Origin: an uncultured Alphaproteobacteria bacterium | GTDB taxonomy: Bacteria > Pseudomonadota > Alphaproteobacteria > UBA8366 > GCA-2717185 | DNA: 64,000 nucleotides | Assembly: GCA_943788635.1 (NCBI GenBank) | Contig: CALSRA010000023.1 | Coordinates: 1 to 64,000, forward strand | Direction of reading: 5' to 3' | Shown: positions 1-8,695 of the stretch, in pieces | Layout of the letters: the number at the start of each line of letters is the position of its first letter | Position numbering within the stretch: the first letter of the stretch is position 1 | Translations under genes and position numbers: made by a program | Notes under the pieces: generated by a model | Told to the model about the DNA's origin: nothing | Databases searched by the model: none | Seen by the model: the letters and a program-made list of their open reading frames with translations, nothing else

Positions 1-107
1 ATCCATGATCCGCCGCCTTAAGCCCACTTAACATGCTGCAATATAACACATTAATTGTCGTCAGAGGAGTGACTTCTCCCTTTTACTTGGGAAATGCGGG
101 GTAAAAG

Positions 108-263
108 ATGTCCAGCATTCAAGCCCAGCGCCATTTGTGGTCAGAACCTAGGGAAGAGGGCTGGTGGTTGTATATTCAACCGTTCGTCCGAGATCATCCA
201 CCTGATGGTGATGCTTTGCATCTGATGTCCCGTAATCTTGCCCCCAAAGTTCGATCGGCCTGA
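108..263 (+). CDS. Small hypothetical protein, 51 aa
   Basis: An ATG preceded by a purine-rich GCGGGG stretch opens a 51-codon frame ending in TGA. The product is rich in Trp, Pro and charged residues (a WSEPREEGWW stretch near residue 12) and has no signal peptide or membrane segment. I do not recognise a family. A strong hairpin terminator lies about 70 bases downstream on the same strand, which is the main reason to think the stretch is transcribed. It may equally be a remnant of a gene broken during the rearrangements that brought in the neighbouring IS66 element. Confidence 0.3.
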   Translation: MSSIQAQRHLWSEPREEGWWLYIQPFVRDHPPDGDALHLMSRNLAPKVRSA

Positions 264-331
264 GGTCTATTCTAGACGTGCTTTGAAATTGTATGCTCTT
301 CAACAAACCCTGCCCCCGCAACCAAATTTAG

Positions 332-361
332 CCCGTAACCTCAATAGGTTACGGGTTTTTT
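332..361 (+). terminator. Rho-independent terminator
   Basis: A perfect 9-bp stem (CCCGTAACC / GGTTACGGG) with the 6-base loop TCAATA is followed directly by six T residues on the plus strand. It closes whatever is transcribed from the left edge, possibly the 51-codon ORF. Confidence 0.85.
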
Positions 362-603
362 ATTGCTGAAAATGGACGATCGCGCTCGAAAGCCGCGATC
401 CTATATAAGCCCTTAATATATTGCCCTTTCCTTTGCCTTCCCACTTGGTTCTATCTGGTCCATGGACCGTCGGTGGACCATAATTAGACACGTTTGTTCC
501 ATACTTGTTCAGTTGCTCCACACCATAACCGGTGAGCGTTCGGCGTAACGGATCTGGCTTCACAGGCGAGGGGCGAATGAGGGATATGCGGTGCGGCTCT
601 ACC
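362..603. other. Non-coding flank left of IS66
   Basis: No convincing gene in either strand. A 67-codon frame on the minus strand (360-563) has no family-like features and runs into the terminator, so I leave it out. The last eight bases before the element (596-603) do not match the eight bases after its right end. Confidence 0.4.
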
Positions 604-628
604 GTAAGCGTTTGGTGAACCCGCCCTA
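604..628 (+). repeat. IS66 left terminal inverted repeat
   Basis: Begins GTAAGCG and contains CCGCCCTA at its inner end. It matches 16 of 25 positions of the right end read in reverse complement. Confidence 0.75.
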
Positions 629-674
629 TTTGACCGCGTCATTATCTGCGACAGTTCCCGCCTGATGGAGGGCG

Positions 675-1112
675 TTGGTGTCCACTATCGATGGTGGACA
701 CCAAGTGGGTTTAAGGATGCCAAAGAATCGACGCGTGCGGCGGTTGTGGGAAGACGAAGAGAAGATACGGATCGTGGCGCAGACGCGAGTTCCGGGGGTA
801 TCGGTTTCACAGGTGGCGCGTCGCTATGACGTGAACGCAAATCTGATATTCAAATGGCTGCGTGATCCGCGTTTCAATCCGCTGCCAGTCGAAGACGCCA
901 CCCCATCATTTCTTCCAGTCGAGGTGGTCGCCGAACCGCTCGTCCTTGGTCCTCCCGTCATCGACGCGCCGGTTGTCGGTGCCCCTGTCAATGAGGTTGG
1001 GGTGTCGGGATCGCAGATCGAGATTGTCTCGCCGTCTGGACATCGCATCAGCGTCAGCGGCGCCTATGACCCCGAGGCGCTGTGCCGTCTTGTGCGGGGG
1101 TTGGGTTCTTGA
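675..1112 (+). CDS. tnpA: IS66 accessory protein TnpA
   Basis: This is the first IS66 protein, a helix-turn-helix accessory protein needed for transposition. The N-terminal half carries the Tnp_1-like [20 protein letters not shown], then [21 protein letters not shown] at about residues 45-65. The C-terminal half is Pro/Val-rich and ends with the family-typical region leading to [12 protein letters not shown]. The reported start is GTG; an ATG at 717 ([11 protein letters not shown]) fits the family better, because bases 677-702 form a hairpin over the upstream codons. The stop overlaps the start of tnpB, which suggests translational coupling. Confidence 0.85.
   Translation: MVSTIDGGHQVGLRMPKNRRVRRLWEDEEKIRIVAQTRVPGVSVSQVARRYDVNANLIFKWLRDPRFNPLPVEDATPSFLPVEVVAEPLVLGPPVIDAPVVGAPVNEVGVSGSQIEIVSPSGHRISVSGAYDPEALCRLVRGLGS
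677..702 (+). repeat. Perfect 9-bp hairpin at the tnpA start
   Basis: GGTGTCCAC and GTGGACACC flank the 8-base loop TATCGATG. The hairpin sits just upstream of the ATG at 717. It could occlude translation initiation of tnpA or serve as a protein-binding site. The role is inferred. Confidence 0.6.
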
Positions 1113-1456
1113 TTCCCGTTCCAAGCAACACGCGGGTCTGGCTGGCGGCTGGCGTGACGGACATGCGGCGGGGTTTTAATACGCTGGCGGCGCAAGCTGA
1201 GGCGTCGTTGTCGGAAGACCCGTACTCCGGCCACCTGTTCGTGTTCCGGGGTCGGCGTGGCGATCTATTAAAGATCATCTGGTGGGACCAACAAGGAGCC
1301 TGCCTGTTCTCCAAACGTCTGGAGCGGGGGCGCTTCGTGTGGCCGGTGGCGAAAGACGGCAAGGTGTCGATGTCACCGGCACAACTCTCAATGCTTCTTG
1401 AAGGGATCGACTGGCGCATGCCGCAACGAACGTGGCGACCGCTGACGGTTGGGTAA
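1109..1456 (+). CDS. tnpB: IS66 Orf2 family protein TnpB
   Basis: Second IS66 accessory protein, about 115 aa. The family signature is plain: [22 protein letters not shown] at the start, [21 protein letters not shown] in the middle, then [18 protein letters not shown] place the start at TTG 1109, which overlaps the tnpA stop (TGA 1110-1112) as is usual in this family. Upstream codons in the same frame lie inside tnpA and do not look native. The protein is required for transposition, but its biochemical role is not settled. Confidence 0.9.
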   Translation: MIPVPSNTRVWLAAGVTDMRRGFNTLAAQAEASLSEDPYSGHLFVFRGRRGDLLKIIWWDQQGACLFSKRLERGRFVWPVAKDGKVSMSPAQLSMLLEGIDWRMPQRTWRPLTVG

Positions 1457-1528
1457 AATCGTTTCACAGCAAAGGTTTGCCAATCCTTGGGGATTCCTAT
1501 GGACGGTGGCGTCTGATAGATTACTGGC

Positions 1529-3049
1529 ATGCTCGACAACGCCAAGAACCTCCCGAATGACGCTGCCGCCCTGAAGGGTTTGGTTACGACATTGGCGTCG
1601 GAGTTGAAGTCTCGCGACATTCTGATCGAGAAGCTCAAACATCAATTAGCCGGGATGCGTCAACATCGCTTCGGGTCCCGTTCCGAGGCCCTGGATCAAC
1701 TGACGTTGACGCTGGAAGACGAAGAGATTGCCGCAGCCGCGCAAGAACCCGCGCCAGACGACGCCAATACCGATCAAGCCGCAACGCCGCCAAAGGGCAA
1801 ACCCAAGCGTAAACCGCTGCCCGGTCATCTCCCGCGCAACGAGACTACACTGTCGCCGGGCGACGCCTGTGGGCACTGTGGCGGCAAACTAAAAACGCTT
1901 GGCGACGATGTCACCGAGGAATTGGAATATGTCCCCGGACGTTTTGTGGTGAACCGGATAGTCCGCCCCCGCATGGCCTGCACCTGCTGCGAGACGTTCC
2001 ATCAGGCGGCCCTGCCGTCGCGGCCGATTGAGCGCGGGCGTCCCGGCCCCGGTCTGCTCGCCCATATTCTGGTAAATAAATACGCCGATCATTCGCCTTT
2101 GTACCGGCAAAGTCAGATATTCGAGCGCGAGGGTATCGACCTGGATCGCTCCACCCTGGCCGACTGGGTTGGTAAATCCACGGCCCTGCTGGAACCTTTG
2201 GCGGACGCCATCGCGCGCCATGTCCTGAAAGGACAGGCTCTCTTCGCCGATGACACGCCGGTAAAGTTGCTGGCTCCAGGTTTCGGCAAAACCAGGACAG
2301 CCCGACTTTGGGCCTATGTCCGCGACGAACGTCCCTGGGCCGGAGAGGCGCATCCCGCCACGTGGTATCAATTCTCGCCCGACAGGAAGGGCGTTCGTCC
2401 GCGTGAACATCTGGCTGCCTACGAGGGCTTCATGCACGCGGATGGTTATGCGGGCTTCAATGACCTGTACCGCACGGGCAAAGTGACGGAGGTCGCCTGC
2501 ATGGCCCATATCCGGCGCAAGTTCGTCGATATCCACAAATCTCAGGGATCGGCGATTGCTGATGAGGCCATAAAACGGATCGCCCAACTCTATGCCGTCG
2601 AGAAAGCGGCGCGCGGTTCACCGCCGGATGAACGGCGGCGGCTAAGGCAGGAAAAGGCAAAGCCTGTTCTCGACGACCTGGAAGCATGGCTGCATGCCCA
2701 ACTGACCAGGATATCCGGCAAATCGCCCCTTGCCGGAGCCATTCGCTATGCCCTGACACGAATGAAACGGCTTCGGCCGTATCTGGAACATGGCTTCCTG
2801 GAATTGGACAACAACACCGCAGAAAGAAGCATGCGGGCTATCGCCCTGGGCCGGAAGAATTATCTCTTCATGGGCTCCGAAGGCGGCGGCAGATCAGCCG
2901 CAATTGCCTATACGCTGATCGAGACCGCGAAGCTCAATGGCGTCGACCCGCAGGCATGGCTCACCGACACGCTCGGCCGCATCGCAGATCACAAGATCAC
3001 CCGCATCAACGAGCTCCTGCCCTGGCGTTACGCTGAAGCCTCAGCGTAA
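1529..3049 (+). CDS. tnpC: IS66 DDE transposase TnpC
   Basis: 506 aa, full family length. Order of parts: a leucine-rich coiled-coil region (about residues 10-60) with [10 protein letters not shown], a CGHCGG zinc-binding motif at about 113, then the DDE domain. Catalytic acidic residues are visible in [12 protein letters not shown] (about 240), [13 protein letters not shown] (about 305) and [17 protein letters not shown] (about 428). It cuts and joins the element ends. The frame is uninterrupted. The stop codon lies within a perfect 10-bp inverted repeat. Confidence 0.95.
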   Translation: MLDNAKNLPNDAAALKGLVTTLASELKSRDILIEKLKHQLAGMRQHRFGSRSEALDQLTLTLEDEEIAAAAQEPAPDDANTDQAATPPKGKPKRKPLPGHLPRNETTLSPGDACGHCGGKLKTLGDDVTEELEYVPGRFVVNRIVRPRMACTCCETFHQAALPSRPIERGRPGPGLLAHILVNKYADHSPLYRQSQIFEREGIDLDRSTLADWVGKSTALLEPLADAIARHVLKGQALFADDTPVKLLAPGFGKTRTARLWAYVRDERPWAGEAHPATWYQFSPDRKGVRPREHLAAYEGFMHADGYAGFNDLYRTGKVTEVACMAHIRRKFVDIHKSQGSAIADEAIKRIAQLYAVEKAARGSPPDERRRLRQEKAKPVLDDLEAWLHAQLTRISGKSPLAGAIRYALTRMKRLRPYLEHGFLELDNNTAERSMRAIALGRKNYLFMGSEGGGRSAAIAYTLIETAKLNGVDPQAWLTDTLGRIADHKITRINELLPWRYAEASA

Positions 3050-3050
3050 C
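3027..3050 (+). repeat. Perfect inverted repeat over the tnpC stop
   Basis: GTTACGCTGA and TCAGCGTAAC flank a 4-base loop AGCC; the tnpC TAA is inside the right arm. It is likely a transcript-stabilising or terminator-like hairpin, without a T tract. Confidence 0.6.
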
Positions 3051-3069
3051 AGGGCCATCCGTCGCGCGG

Positions 3070-3094
3070 TAGGGCGGAATGCCAGGACGGTAAC
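3070..3094 (-). repeat. IS66 right terminal inverted repeat
   Basis: Read in reverse complement it begins GTTACCG and shares CCGCCCTA with the left end at the same offset. It is less well conserved than many IS66 ends. Confidence 0.65.
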
Positions 3095-3824
3095 GCAACG
3101 AACGCCAGGTTTGCCGAAATTGCAGCACTCGCCGGTGACCCGGCACGCGCCGCCATGCTGCATGCGCTGATGGACAGCCGGTCACTAACCGCTTCAGAAC
3201 TTGCGCATATCGCGGGGGGTCACGCCACAAACAGCCAGCGGCCACCTGTCCCGAATGACGACGGCAGGCCTTCTGACCGTTACCAAGCAGGGTCGCCATC
3301 GCTATCACCGCCTTGCATCGGTCGCTGTCGCACAGATGATGGAAGGCATTATGCAGGTTGCATCGGTTGCGACGCCGACAAACCGCACCCTCGTCACCGG
3401 TCCCAAAGATCAGGCCCTGCGCGCGGCAAGAACCTGTTACGACCATCTTGCCGGACGGCTGGGGGTTGCGCTTGCGGACGGCCTTGTTGCCTCTGGTCAC
3501 GTTGAATTAACGGACGATGCCGGCCTTGTCACCGAAAGTGGCGCTGCATTCCTGGATCAGATGGGGATCGAAATCAGTCCGAAAAGCCAAACGAAACGCA
3601 GGCCCCGAATACTGTGTCGGCCCTGTCTCGACTGGAGCGAAAGGCGTCCGCATCTTGCTGGCGTGGTCGGTGCAGCCCTGTGCGCCCATGGTCTGGATAA
3701 GGGCTGGATCCGACGCGTCAGGGATACACGCGCCGTGACGGTCACACCGGCCGGTCGACGCATCTATCACGATGCCTTCGGAATCCATCCCGAGACCCTG
3801 TCCGGTCTTTCCCAACCCAACTGA
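3095..3824 (+). pseudogene. ArsR-family transcriptional regulator, 5'-truncated and frameshifted
   Basis: The translated parts give a winged-helix repressor of the ArsR type: FAEIAALAGDPARAAMLHAL, LTASELAHIAG, then in the next frame VTPQTASGHLSRM, LLTVTKQGRHRYHRL and a long C-terminal half. Two lesions are visible. No start codon exists between the IS66 right end and the conserved N-terminus, so the element or an adjacent deletion took the first codons. A run of six G at about 3216 shifts the frame by one; five G would restore AGVTPQTASG. This regulator would normally control a nearby gene, possibly the downstream M81 hydrolase. The homopolymer frameshift could be a sequencing error; the lost start could not. 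Confidence 0.8.
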
Positions 3825-3913
3825 GATTACTTCTTCCCTTGCCGATTGAAGAATCCTGCGCTTGACTGCAGCGCCCCCAAACCGGGCCTCCACGAAAGCC
3901 AAAGGTTAGCCGC

Positions 3914-5461
3914 ATGACAACAACGATCGAAAAAGTACCCGGCAAACGCATCGCCCTGCTGGCCCTGCATCTGGAGAGTAACCGGTTCGCCCCGCCTGTG
4001 AGCCGGCGCGACTTTGCCGAAAAGGTTCTTCTGTCCGGCGAAGACATCCTTACCGACGCGGCGAAGACACATTCACGCATGGGCGGCACGATGACCGGGT
4101 TTATCCATGCCATGACCGGCGGTGGCCCCTGGACCCCCGTCCCCATTGTCGTTGCCGATATCGGCGCAGCGGGACCGATTGCGCATGATTTTTATCTCGA
4201 ACTTTATGACGAAATGCGGCGCGGCCTGGAAGCGGCGATGCCATTGGACGGCATCTATTTCGGGCAGCATGGTGCGGCTGTCACGACCGAAATTCCCGAC
4301 CCGGACGGCGCAATGTTCGCAATGGCGCGCGAAATTGTCGGGCCGGACGTGCCCATAATCTCGACACTGGACCTGCATGGCAACGTGTCCGACCAGATGG
4401 TCGCAGCCACCGACATGCTGATCGCATACCGAACAAACCCCCATGTCGACCAGTATGAGCGTGGCCAGGAAGCCGCTAGTGCGATGCGCGAACTGCTTGC
4501 TGGACTGAAACCGGAAACGGCCTTTATCAGGTTGCCGCTTGTGGCGCCGCAGGTTCGGCAACTGACGGCAGTGGGTCCCTATGGCGCGGCAATCGACAAA
4601 GGTCAGACCTTCATCGACGAGACCGTCATGAACGTGTCAATTCTGGGCGGATTCACGTATGGCGATACGCCGTATAACGGCATGTCGTTCCTCGTAACGA
4701 CCCGGGGCGACCGCACAAGAGCACAATCGGTCTGCCGCGAACTCGCTGAAGATGTCTGGAAGCAGCATGAATATTTTGTACCCGACCTGACACCGCTCGA
4801 TGAATGTGTCGCGCGTGCCGTGGCCTGCGGCAACGACCTCTCCCTGCCCCCTGTCATTATAGCCGATGTCGCGGACAACCCTGGCGGCGGGGGGCGCGGC
4901 AACACGACTTACCTGCTGAAAGCCCTTGTTGCGGCCGGTGCGAAAGGGGCAATTCTCGGTGTCATGAATGACGCCGCCCTTGCCAAAGAAGCACATGACA
5001 AGGGCGTTGGCGCAACATTCGACGCATTGTTTAACCGTGCGGAATCTGACAAATATTCAAATAATTACAGTCATGAAGCCACGGTTCTTAATCTATCAGA
5101 TGGACGATTCATTGGCGCTGACCCAGGCACATTCGCAAACCTGCAACTCGATCTTGGCCCAACCGCTGTCCTGCAGGTCGGAACCGTCACCGTGGTTGTC
5201 GTATCTATTCGCGAACAATGTATCGACCCGAATTTCTTCGACAGCTTCGGCGTCAGCGTGGCACAGGCGCGCAGCGTCACAGTGAAATCGCGTGGGCATT
5301 TCCGAGCTGGCTTTCTGCCCTACTTTCCACCGGAGCGCGTGCTTGAATGCGACGCCCCCGGCCTGACCTCGCCCAATCTTGTGAACTTCGACTGGACCGG
5401 GTTTACGCGCCCCGTATTCCCGCTCGATCCCGATACGAAGTGGACCCCGCCGGACTGGTGA
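3914..5461 (+). CDS. M81 family (MlrC-like) metallohydrolase
   Basis: 515 aa, matching the MlrC/DUF1485 family, zinc enzymes named after microcystinase C but widespread in bacteria that never see microcystin. The N-terminal domain shows FGQHGAA (about residue 119) and STLDLHGN (about 153), which supply the metal-binding Asp and His residues. The C-terminal MlrC domain contains ADVADNPGGGGRGNTTYLL. No signal peptide, so the protein is cytoplasmic. The start ATG follows an AAAGG site. The real substrate is probably a small peptide or amide. It lies downstream of the broken ArsR gene and upstream of the sugar-acid genes, with a 196-bp gap, so a shared role is only a guess. Confidence 0.85.
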   Translation: MTTTIEKVPGKRIALLALHLESNRFAPPVSRRDFAEKVLLSGEDILTDAAKTHSRMGGTMTGFIHAMTGGGPWTPVPIVVADIGAAGPIAHDFYLELYDEMRRGLEAAMPLDGIYFGQHGAAVTTEIPDPDGAMFAMAREIVGPDVPIISTLDLHGNVSDQMVAATDMLIAYRTNPHVDQYERGQEAASAMRELLAGLKPETAFIRLPLVAPQVRQLTAVGPYGAAIDKGQTFIDETVMNVSILGGFTYGDTPYNGMSFLVTTRGDRTRAQSVCRELAEDVWKQHEYFVPDLTPLDECVARAVACGNDLSLPPVIIADVADNPGGGGRGNTTYLLKALVAAGAKGAILGVMNDAALAKEAHDKGVGATFDALFNRAESDKYSNNYSHEATVLNLSDGRFIGADPGTFANLQLDLGPTAVLQVGTVTVVVVSIREQCIDPNFFDSFGVSVAQARSVTVKSRGHFRAGFLPYFPPERVLECDAPGLTSPNLVNFDWTGFTRPVFPLDPDTKWTPPDW

Positions 5462-5657
5462 TCGTCGCACGCCATCCATTCGCGCATTAGATGAAAAAAC
5501 AGCGCAAAACGGCTACCGATATCGCCCCTGACGCAATATAGTGGCACGCCTTCAACCGGGCGGTGATTTGCAATATGGCGAGACGATGCTCAGCGCATCG
5601 ATAATCGGCAAAACATAGTCGCCGACGACCATCAACCACTTGCAGGGATAACGATCG

Positions 5658-6533
5658 ATGGCGAAAAAACGCGTCCTGATTACCGGGGCTTCCGGCGAAA
5701 TCACACGGCAGCTCCTGCCGACATTCCGCGACCGCTATGACCTCGTGTTGCTGGATACCCGTCCAAACGAACATGCGAGCGACATTGAAGTCGTCGATCT
5801 CAGCGACACGAATGTCGACAATTACCGGAAGCTCTTTAAAGGGGTCGACGCCATTGTTCATAATGTCCGCTCGACCAAGCCAGGCGTCAAAACCAGCGCG
5901 CCACGCCAATGGCTGAAAGACCGCCCAGGCTCGGAACCGGTCGAGGGTTATTTCGTCGAACGTACCAGTGTCGACATGGCATTCAACGTGTTGCGGCTCG
6001 CCGTTGAAGAAAACATTCGACGCGTCGTCATTACTTCCTCCAACCATGCCGCCGATTGGTACGAAACCAAACTGCACAACGGCAAGCTGGATACAATCGG
6101 ACCGGAAACATACCCGCTGTCGGATAATTTTTATGGCTGGGCCAAGGCAACCTACGAGCACCTGGGCTTCATGTTTGCCACTGGCCGGCTTGGCAGGGTG
6201 GTTGAAAACGTTCAGGTCCGTGTTGGCGCACCACGACCGATCCGCGCAGCCGATTTCAGTGGCGACCAGGTCAGCTTCAAGCGCGACCTCGGCGGCTATA
6301 TCAGTGAACGCGACATGCAGCAGCTCTATGCCAAATCAATCGACGTGGAAGACATCCGCAATGAAGACGGAATTCCCTTCCAGGTCTTCTACGGCGTGTC
6401 CAACAACACCCGCGGTTACTGGAGCATCGCCAATGCCCGCAAGGTAATCGGCTACGAACCGGAAGACGATTCCGAAGTCCTTTTCGCGGATGATATCCGC
6501 GCGCACATCACCACCAACGGTCGGACAATGTAA
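5658..6533 (+). CDS. NAD(P)-dependent sugar epimerase/dehydrogenase, uronate dehydrogenase-like
   Basis: 291 aa, extended short-chain dehydrogenase fold. The N-terminal ITGASGEITRQL is the dinucleotide-binding loop, with a modified glycine pattern. TSSNHAADWYE (about residue 130) and FYGWAKATYEHLG (Tyr and Lys of YxxxK, about 155) form the active site. The family oxidises uronates or other aldoses to lactones. It is the first gene of an apparent three-gene operon with an FAH-type dehydratase and a second uronate-dehydrogenase-like enzyme. A GCAGGGA ribosome-binding site precedes the ATG. The C-terminal half is longer than in classical uronate dehydrogenase, so the substrate is uncertain. Confidence 0.75.
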   Translation: MAKKRVLITGASGEITRQLLPTFRDRYDLVLLDTRPNEHASDIEVVDLSDTNVDNYRKLFKGVDAIVHNVRSTKPGVKTSAPRQWLKDRPGSEPVEGYFVERTSVDMAFNVLRLAVEENIRRVVITSSNHAADWYETKLHNGKLDTIGPETYPLSDNFYGWAKATYEHLGFMFATGRLGRVVENVQVRVGAPRPIRAADFSGDQVSFKRDLGGYISERDMQQLYAKSIDVEDIRNEDGIPFQVFYGVSNNTRGYWSIANARKVIGYEPEDDSEVLFADDIRAHITTNGRTM

Positions 6534-6579
6534 GGCGCCTTCGGGCACATCGGCTTATAGCCATATCAGGAGCACTAAA

Positions 6580-7755
6580 ATGGACTTTTCACTCGATGCC
6601 CGGTCGACGCTGCCGGAAGACTCCGACAAGGCCACTCTTGTCGGGCGAATCTGGCGACCGGATCTGGCCGGTCCTTCCGTTGTAACATTACGGGACGGCA
6701 ATCTGTTCGACATAACGGCAGCCACGCCAACGATGACCGAACTGATCAACGCAGAGAATCCGACGCAGGCAGCCCAAACCGCATCAGGAGAGGACATGGG
6801 CCCCGTCGAGACAATCATCGCCAATAGCGCAATCGATAGTCGCGACGAAACAAAACCCTGGCTGTTGTCGCCCGTCGACCTGTCGGCCCTGAAGGCCGCC
6901 GGCGTTACCTTTGTCGATTCGATGCTGGAACGGGTCATCGAGGAACGTGCCGCGGGTGACCCCACAGCGGCAGAAGATATCCGTCGTATTATCATGGATG
7001 CCATTGGCGACAATCTCGCCGCCGTCGTTCCCGGATCACCGGAAGCAGCAGCGCTCAAGGGCGTGTTGCTGGAACGGGATATGTGGTCACAGTATCTCGA
7101 AGTTGGCATCGGGCCGGACGCGGAAGTTTTTACCAAAAGCCAGCCAATGTCTGCCGTCGGTACCGGCGCGGAAGTCGGCATCCATCCCGGGTCAAGCTGG
7201 AACAATCCCGAACCGGAAATCGTTCTGATCCTTGGCGCGGATGGCAGCATCGTCGGCGCCACACTGGGCAACGACGTCAACCTGCGCGACTTCGAGGGCC
7301 GCAGCGCCCTTCTGCTGGGCAAGGCAAAGGACAATAACGCATCCTGTTCCCTCGGTCCTTTCATTCGCCTGATCGACAAATCGTTTGCACTGGATGATAT
7401 CCGGCAGGCCCTGCTGAGCATGCGAGTTACCGGTGATGATCAATTTGTGCTTGATGGTGAAAGTTCGATGCAGCGGATCAGCCGCGACATCTCGGATCTG
7501 GCTGGGCAGACGCTGGGTGCCTATCACCAGTATCCTGACGGGGCGGCGCTCTTTACCGGCACGGCCTTCGCGCCGACCAAGGATCGCGGCACGCCGGGCG
7601 AAGGCTTCACCCATAAGGCAGGCGATATCGTCTCGATTTCCAGTCCCAAACTGGGCACCCTGACCAACCGCGTCACGACCAGTGACAAGGCTGCCCCCTG
7701 GACATTCGGCGCATCGGCGCTAATGCGAAACCTGGCCAAGCGCGGCCTTCTGTAA
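6580..7755 (+). CDS. Fumarylacetoacetate hydrolase-fold sugar-acid dehydratase (COG3970 type)
   Basis: 391 aa. I start it at ATG 6580, after AGGAGC, rather than at an in-frame codon inside the upstream gene. The protein resembles the long FAH-fold group that includes 2-dehydro-3-deoxy-D-arabinonate dehydratase (AraD1). Recognisable parts: LVGRIWRPDLAGPSVVTLRDG at the N-terminus, GIHPGSSWNNPEPEIVLIL (metal-binding Glu residues, about 208-225) and GNDVNLRDFEGRSALLLGKAKD. It sits between two NAD-dependent uronate-dehydrogenase-like genes, which supports a role in taking apart a keto-deoxy sugar acid. The exact substrate is not visible. Confidence 0.8.
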   Translation: MDFSLDARSTLPEDSDKATLVGRIWRPDLAGPSVVTLRDGNLFDITAATPTMTELINAENPTQAAQTASGEDMGPVETIIANSAIDSRDETKPWLLSPVDLSALKAAGVTFVDSMLERVIEERAAGDPTAAEDIRRIIMDAIGDNLAAVVPGSPEAAALKGVLLERDMWSQYLEVGIGPDAEVFTKSQPMSAVGTGAEVGIHPGSSWNNPEPEIVLILGADGSIVGATLGNDVNLRDFEGRSALLLGKAKDNNASCSLGPFIRLIDKSFALDDIRQALLSMRVTGDDQFVLDGESSMQRISRDISDLAGQTLGAYHQYPDGAALFTGTAFAPTKDRGTPGEGFTHKAGDIVSISSPKLGTLTNRVTTSDKAAPWTFGASALMRNLAKRGLL

Positions 7756-7768
7756 GGAAAGAAATGTC

Positions 7769-8575
7769 ATGAAAACCATTCTGTTAACGGGCGCCGCCGG
7801 CGGCGTTGGCGCCTTTCTGCGCAAGGAATTTAAAGGCATCTATAATCTGCGCCTGTCCGACATCGTTCCCATCACCGACCTCAGTGAAGGCGAAACCTTC
7901 GTTCCGGCCAACCTGACAGACCTGGATGCCGTTAAGGCGGCGACTGACGGGGTCGATGGCATCTTCCATCTCGGTGGGTATTCAATTGAAGGCGATTGGC
8001 AGACAATCCTGGACGCCAATATTATCGGCCTCCGAAACCTGTACGAAGCAGCTTACCAAACCGGCGTGAAACGCGTCGTCTTCGCCAGTTCCAATCACGC
8101 CGCCGGGTTTTATCGGCGCGACAATATCATCGACCATACCGCCATCCCGCGCCCTGACAGCCGCTACGGTGTCTCGAAGGCTTTCGGCGAGGCAATGGGC
8201 GCCCTGTATGCCGACAAGTACGGTCTGGAAGTCACCTGCATCCGTATCGGTAATGTGGCAATGGAGCCCGCCGACAAACGGCGACTGTCAATCTGGGTCA
8301 CACCGCGCGACCTTGCCCAGCTCGTTTCCATTGGCCTGGAGCACCCGAAGATTCACTACGAAATCTTTTACGGCATGTCTGACAACAAGCAGGCCTGGTG
8401 GGATAACTCAAATGCCCTCAGCTTTGGATATCAGCCGAAGGATAAAAACGAGCAGTTTTTCGACGAAGTTCTCGCCGCAGAACCCCCGAAAGAAGATGGC
8501 GACCTGACCGAGATTTATCAGGGCGGAACCTTCGTCGCGTCCGAGGCAGGCGGTGCGCCTCAGAAGACCCGCTAA
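7769..8575 (+). CDS. udh: Uronate dehydrogenase-like NAD-dependent oxidoreductase
   Basis: 268 aa, close to the length and motif order of bacterial uronate dehydrogenase, which oxidises galacturonate or glucuronate to the aldarolactone with NAD. Visible: TGAAGGVGAFLR (dinucleotide loop), FHLGGYSIEGDWQTILDANI, FASSNHAAGFYRRDN (about residue 108), YGVSKAFGEAMG (catalytic Tyr and Lys, about 135), and DNKQAWWDNSNALSFGYQPKD near the end. An AGGAAAG site precedes the ATG. Last gene of the operon, followed by a hairpin terminator. Confidence 0.78.
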   Translation: MKTILLTGAAGGVGAFLRKEFKGIYNLRLSDIVPITDLSEGETFVPANLTDLDAVKAATDGVDGIFHLGGYSIEGDWQTILDANIIGLRNLYEAAYQTGVKRVVFASSNHAAGFYRRDNIIDHTAIPRPDSRYGVSKAFGEAMGALYADKYGLEVTCIRIGNVAMEPADKRRLSIWVTPRDLAQLVSIGLEHPKIHYEIFYGMSDNKQAWWDNSNALSFGYQPKDKNEQFFDEVLAAEPPKEDGDLTEIYQGGTFVASEAGGAPQKTR

Positions 8576-8599
8576 ACATCTACGGCCTAACGGGACACG

Positions 8600-8641
8600 A
8601 GCGGAGGGCTTTGAATACTGCGAAAGCCTTCCGCTTCGTTT
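8600..8641 (+). terminator. Hairpin terminator between convergent genes
   Basis: GCGGAGGGCTTT pairs with AAAGCCTTCCGC through 11 Watson-Crick pairs and one G-T pair, followed by TTCGTTT. It sits between the plus-strand sugar-acid operon and the minus-strand denD-like gene and may serve both. Confidence 0.65.
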
Positions 8642-8695
8642 ACCCCGACTTATTACCGGCGCGGTCTTTTAGTACTGATTGGGCACCGCCAAGAC

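Larger units (their letters stand above)
604..3094 (+). mobile_element. IS66-family insertion sequence, complete
   Basis: The three-gene tnpA-tnpB-tnpC arrangement is diagnostic for IS66. The left end starts GTAAGCG, and the right end read in reverse starts GTTACCG; the two 25-base ends align without gaps at 16 positions, including a shared CCGCCCTA. The total of about 2.5 kb is normal for the family. All three frames are open, so the element may be active. IS66 normally makes an 8-bp target duplication, but the flanks (GCTCTACC and GCAACGAA) do not match, which suggests a later deletion or rearrangement next to the element. Its right end abuts an ArsR-type gene with no start codon. Confidence 0.9.

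Noticed and set aside
360..563. 67-codon minus-strand frame left of IS66
   Set aside because: No recognisable motif, and its end runs through a clear terminator hairpin.
596..3102. 8-bp target duplication of IS66
   Set aside because: The bases on the two sides do not match beyond chance.
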